Below the pieces are notes generated by a model. It was not told the origin of the DNA. It searched no databases and saw only the letters and a list, made by a program, of their open reading frames with translations. The position numbers and the translations under genes were made by a program. DNA of 64,000 bases from the NCBI GenBank assembly GCA_025677815.1, contig JAIXMP010000050.1, forward strand, positions 169,180 to 233,179, written 5' to 3'. How positions within the stretch are numbered: position 1 is the first letter of the stretch; each line of letters begins with the position of its first letter. The DNA is from Phascolomyces articulosus (lineage: Eukaryota; Mucoromycota; Mucoromycetes; Mucorales; Lichtheimiaceae). This document shows, one piece after another, positions 60,644 through 64,000 of this stretch.

Positions 60644-63600
60644 TTAGAGTGTTGCCATAGCATTTGTAATATGTTGGATTGTTTGTTTTGATGCAGGAGG
60701 AGACCCCAGAGTAACAAGCGAGGGCAGTGTACAAGAATGACCACAACCCGTGGGACATTTATTTTCACTATTAAACCATTCTCTCATATGTTCCAAATGA
60801 CCACCATGATTACATCCTTGACACCAAACATATAATCCTCTCACTGTTTGATGACTATCCATATTGTTTTATATCATTAATAAAAGATGACTAATCACTA
60901 TTGCTCAAAAATACCATTGTTATCGAGAAATTGTCATCACTTACCATATTGAACAAGGATTTAATAGTCGATGACACTTATCACATGCCCATGCTCCTTG
61001 AGGTGTGCCCATCACAAGTTTAAAGCAGTTATTACATGCAATATTAATTGTAGTAGCGTTCTATTTTTTTTTTTTTGGACAGATGGGAAATGAATTGTTT
61101 AGCAAGTCAACATTTTCTTTTATATAGTTAATACGTGATATATAAAAAAAACTAACCTCGTTTCGTTCTCTTATTCTTACAATAGGACATGCATTAATCA
61201 CGGCCGTTGCAGTTGTCCAAAGTTTAAATCGATGAAGAAGATCTAATAAAAAAAATAAAGACTTTAGGCAAGAACTATTGGGAACATATATGATTAAAGA
61301 AAAATATCGTATATAAATATTTACCGATATAAGCAGCAAACCAATCCTCCAAACGATCGGCATTTACTTGAATGTGGTGTCTAAGTACAAGATATAATGT
61401 TACGCACATTTGTACATCACCCTATAAAAAAACATTTTTTTTCATAATCAATTTGGTATTCTTATAAAAATCCTTTTCTCACCGAAGAAAGTACATTAAA
61501 GATATTATCAAGATTTAGCAATAGTACCTCTTCCGTATAATAATCCATGAGGTCATTCACAACACCCTGATGCTGCCAAGTTGACCAAAGTTGAGACATA
61601 TCTTCTGAAAATACGGCACTTGATTCCGTTTCAGACTCTTCTATACTATTTTCTGTGCCCTCTTCATCTTCTTCTTCCTCGGAGGATGTGGATTCTGATT
61701 CACTCGATTCATCCTCCTAAATTATAAATATACAAGAGCCAAGTTGAATAAAAGAAAGAAAAAGGAAAAGCAATACTTTATTATCATTTGTTTTTCTATT
61801 TACCTGTAACAGTAGTGATAATTGTTTTGACTGTTGTTGATGTTGAGACCCCTCCTTATTTCCATCCTGTCCCTCATCATCCTCTTCTTCGTCTTCGTCT
61901 TCTGTATCACCAGGTTGAAATAATAACGCAATAATTTTCCAAGTTTGTGCTGTTCTATATCGACCCAATTTAAATGCAACATCACTATTCTTTTCACATG
62001 AATCCAAAACGTCGTCCCCTGAAATATCATAATGTTCGGCAAATAAAGAAAAAGCTTCAAAATCAAACATGGGCAAGTGAGAAATACCACAGCTTTGCGG
62101 TGGCACATATTGAATGAATTCATCTTCAATCGATAATTTGGAAGTGCCTTTTTTCCATTTTTTGGATTGTGTTGAGGTAGGTTTGGTTGGCACCAAACTT
62201 TCATCCACAAAGCTATCTCGTGCACTTCGATCCACCGTAAATGCAAGATCCCCTTGAATATTCCATCCCATACCGTTGCGTCGTAGTACAGTGACAGGTT
62301 GATAGGCTTGATGAATTTCTTGTCGTACAAACGTTTTGTCTTTACCACATGAATACAAAACATCAGAATTCAGCCATTCACACCCTAAAAAAAATAGACA
62401 TAGTCCATTTAGCTTTTTTTAAGAGAGAGAGGGAAATAAAAAGGGTTTTCTTTTTTTTTTTTTACCTGTAGGTGGTTGATCATGAAAATCAAAAGCATAT
62501 TTTGCAATATGAGGTCGACGAATATCCCATACATGGATACGATTATCCGTTAATAAAGCACAGGATGTGATTTCATGTTCATAGCCTGGTCGCCATTGAA
62601 TGCGAGAGACAGAAGCCATCGTACGAATCGTATACATGGGTCGTCGACTATCCACACTCATATCCCATACTTTAATTGTCTTGTCACGTCCACCACTTGC
62701 CACAAATCGTCCAGAAGGATGCCAATCGACAGTCAGACAAGGTCCATTATGTGCGCTGAATTTACGATCATAAAGTGCTTTTGGATTTCGCATATCCCAT
62801 TTCTATTATATATAAAATAATAGATCACCTTCCATTATTACTATTATTGCTGTCCAATGATTGGCCTCTTCATTGTACACGCCTAATCCTCATATCACAT
62901 GAATTAAATTTTTTAATACCTGGATTGTACCCATTTCGAACGCAGCGGCAAATTCATGCTGATGTACTGGATTAAACTGAACATCACGCACAGATTCTGA
63001 TTTGCCTTCGAATCGATAGCGTGAAGCAAGTTTTGGATCTCGCAAATCCCAACATTTCATTGTTCCATCTTGAGAAGCACTTAATAAGATATTACCATTA
63101 TCAGGTTGAAAACAAACTCGATTCACAGCACGGGAATGTTCATTAATCACACGTTCTATAATGAAATGATGGATTACACATCAACATATATTAGCAACAC
63201 TTTTATATAAATATCAGATTTATTCATTGCCTGTTTAATTTTGTTTATAATACCTGCTCTTCGACCAGTTGTTCTATTTATATCCCATAAAATAATAGCT
63301 CCATTGTTTGATGCTGTTGCCAATTTACTTTTCGTTGCTATTTTTTTTAATGTGTATCATCCATATCAATCACTTGTAAAAATAATCCATCATCATCATC
63401 GAAATAAATATGTGTTCAATTTACCATTATTTCCCCATTTGACGTCATTGCTATTATAATTTGTGCTCAAGTGACTACCAGCACGTAGGTTTAATACTTC
63501 GCGTACCTGACTTGGATTGACTGCCAAGATCTTCAATACTATTATTAAAAGGAATAAAAAAAAGGTTTACTCTTTATGAATTCAATAGAGATTCCCTTAT

Positions 63601-63911
63601 TTAAAATGTCATGGCACCATTATTGGAAGGAAAGAAAGGGGTATATATTATTATTGTTTTAATTTACCCTCACGTCCAGCAACGGCTACTGCTTCTTTCT
63701 CTGGTGAAATGGCAATTGAAGTCAATGGACCATGTAAACGGTAACGTACGAGACCATCGTGACCACTCCCACCTCCATGATAATCAGGTTCACTGTTCAT
63801 TGTATCTGAAGAAAGTCGAGCTGTTGCTTGAGAAACGATGCGTTGCATGCGACCACTATTAGTTGATCCAGTTGAATTAGGCCTATTGGACGATTTGCGT
63901 ATACTATTCAT
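60644..63911 (-). CDS. SEA2: WD-repeat protein WDR24/Sea2 (SEACAT/GATOR2 subunit)
   Basis: A subunit of the vacuole/lysosome-associated complex that regulates TORC1 in response to amino acids. The start ATG at 63911 opens a Ser/Asn/Arg-rich leader. Exon 1 ends at 63668, and the following exons start at 63538 and so on. WD40 repeats follow (LATASNNGAIILWDI, ILLSASQDGTMKCWDLRDP, FVASGGRDKTIKVWDM, ITSCALLTDNRIHVWDIRRP), then the SEA2-specific helical region with acidic Glu/Asp/Ser stretches (62.0-61.6 kb). The C-terminus is a zinc-binding RING-like domain: NIACNNCFKL, ACDKCHRLLNPCSIC spliced to HQTVRGLYVWCQGCNHGGHL, then CPTGCGHSC. The last exon is 60854-60644. The order of WD repeats and RING matches human WDR24. 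About ten introns; middle limits are approximate. Confidence 0.92.
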
Positions 63912-64000
63912 ATTCTATTTTTTTTTATAAAAAAAAGCAGCAAAAAAAAAAAAAAGATTCCGAATTGGCCAAAATTTAAGGGGGTTCTCCCCGCTTCCAT
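63912..64000. other. window edge, 5' flank of the WDR24/Sea2 gene
   Basis: A-rich tracts, then a GC-rich string at 63980-63998 (gggggttctccccgcttcc) that resembles a shuffled arm of the inverted repeat at 714-788. It is cut by the end of the window. Confidence 0.4.

Overview
The window is nuclear DNA of a filamentous fungus, most likely a Mucoromycota/Mucorales species. The intergenic DNA is AT-rich, the genes are split by many short introns (about 50-140 bp) with GTAAGT-like donors, and housekeeping orthologues alternate with F-box/LRR paralogues, HET-domain relics and a Tnp2-type DNA transposon. No database was searched. Product names come from motif and family recognition, and exon limits were read by hand from splice signals and frame.

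Layout. 1-9.6 kb: an uncharacterised N/Q/A-rich nuclear-type protein (2183-4003, minus), then a gene graveyard with a HET-domain relic (about 4640-5455), a tRNA-like sequence (about 6240-6320) and a LINE reverse-transcriptase C-terminal relic (about 6735-7705). 9.6-26.1 kb: F-box/LRR gene 1, a probable two-domain Golgi glycosyltransferase (GT31-like plus GT34), the U2 snRNP splicing factor SF3A3/Prp9, the NatC auxiliary subunit Mak10/NAA35 and NADPH-cytochrome P450 reductase. 26.1-38.6 kb: a gene-poor stretch, F-box/LRR gene 2, and a degenerate CACTA/Plavaka-like element. That element has two divergent genes separated by a 28-bp tandem array. 38.6-54.4 kb: a WW-domain coiled-coil protein, short F-box gene 3, an Nha1-type Na+/H+ antiporter, ribosomal protein eL24 and a Dnf-type P4-ATPase flippase. 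54.4-64 kb: a repeat-containing gene-free stretch, a frameshifted HET-domain gene, and the WDR24/Sea2 subunit of the SEACAT/GATOR2 complex, which reaches the end of the window.

How the genes relate. The intact genes are mostly unlinked housekeeping functions: splicing, N-terminal acetylation, P450 electron supply, ion homeostasis, lipid asymmetry, translation and TORC1 signalling. The accessory layer is the F-box family, the HET relics and the transposons. The three F-box genes share one phase-1 intron directly after the F-box region and are clearly paralogues. Both HET loci are broken, and the transposon carries in-frame TGA codons and a frameshift, so recent decay is a theme of the window.

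The observation most worth testing is in the eL24 gene. Its reading frame closes only if a single nucleotide (A at 47129), flanked by a good acceptor and a perfect GTGAGT donor, is spliced in as a one-nucleotide exon.
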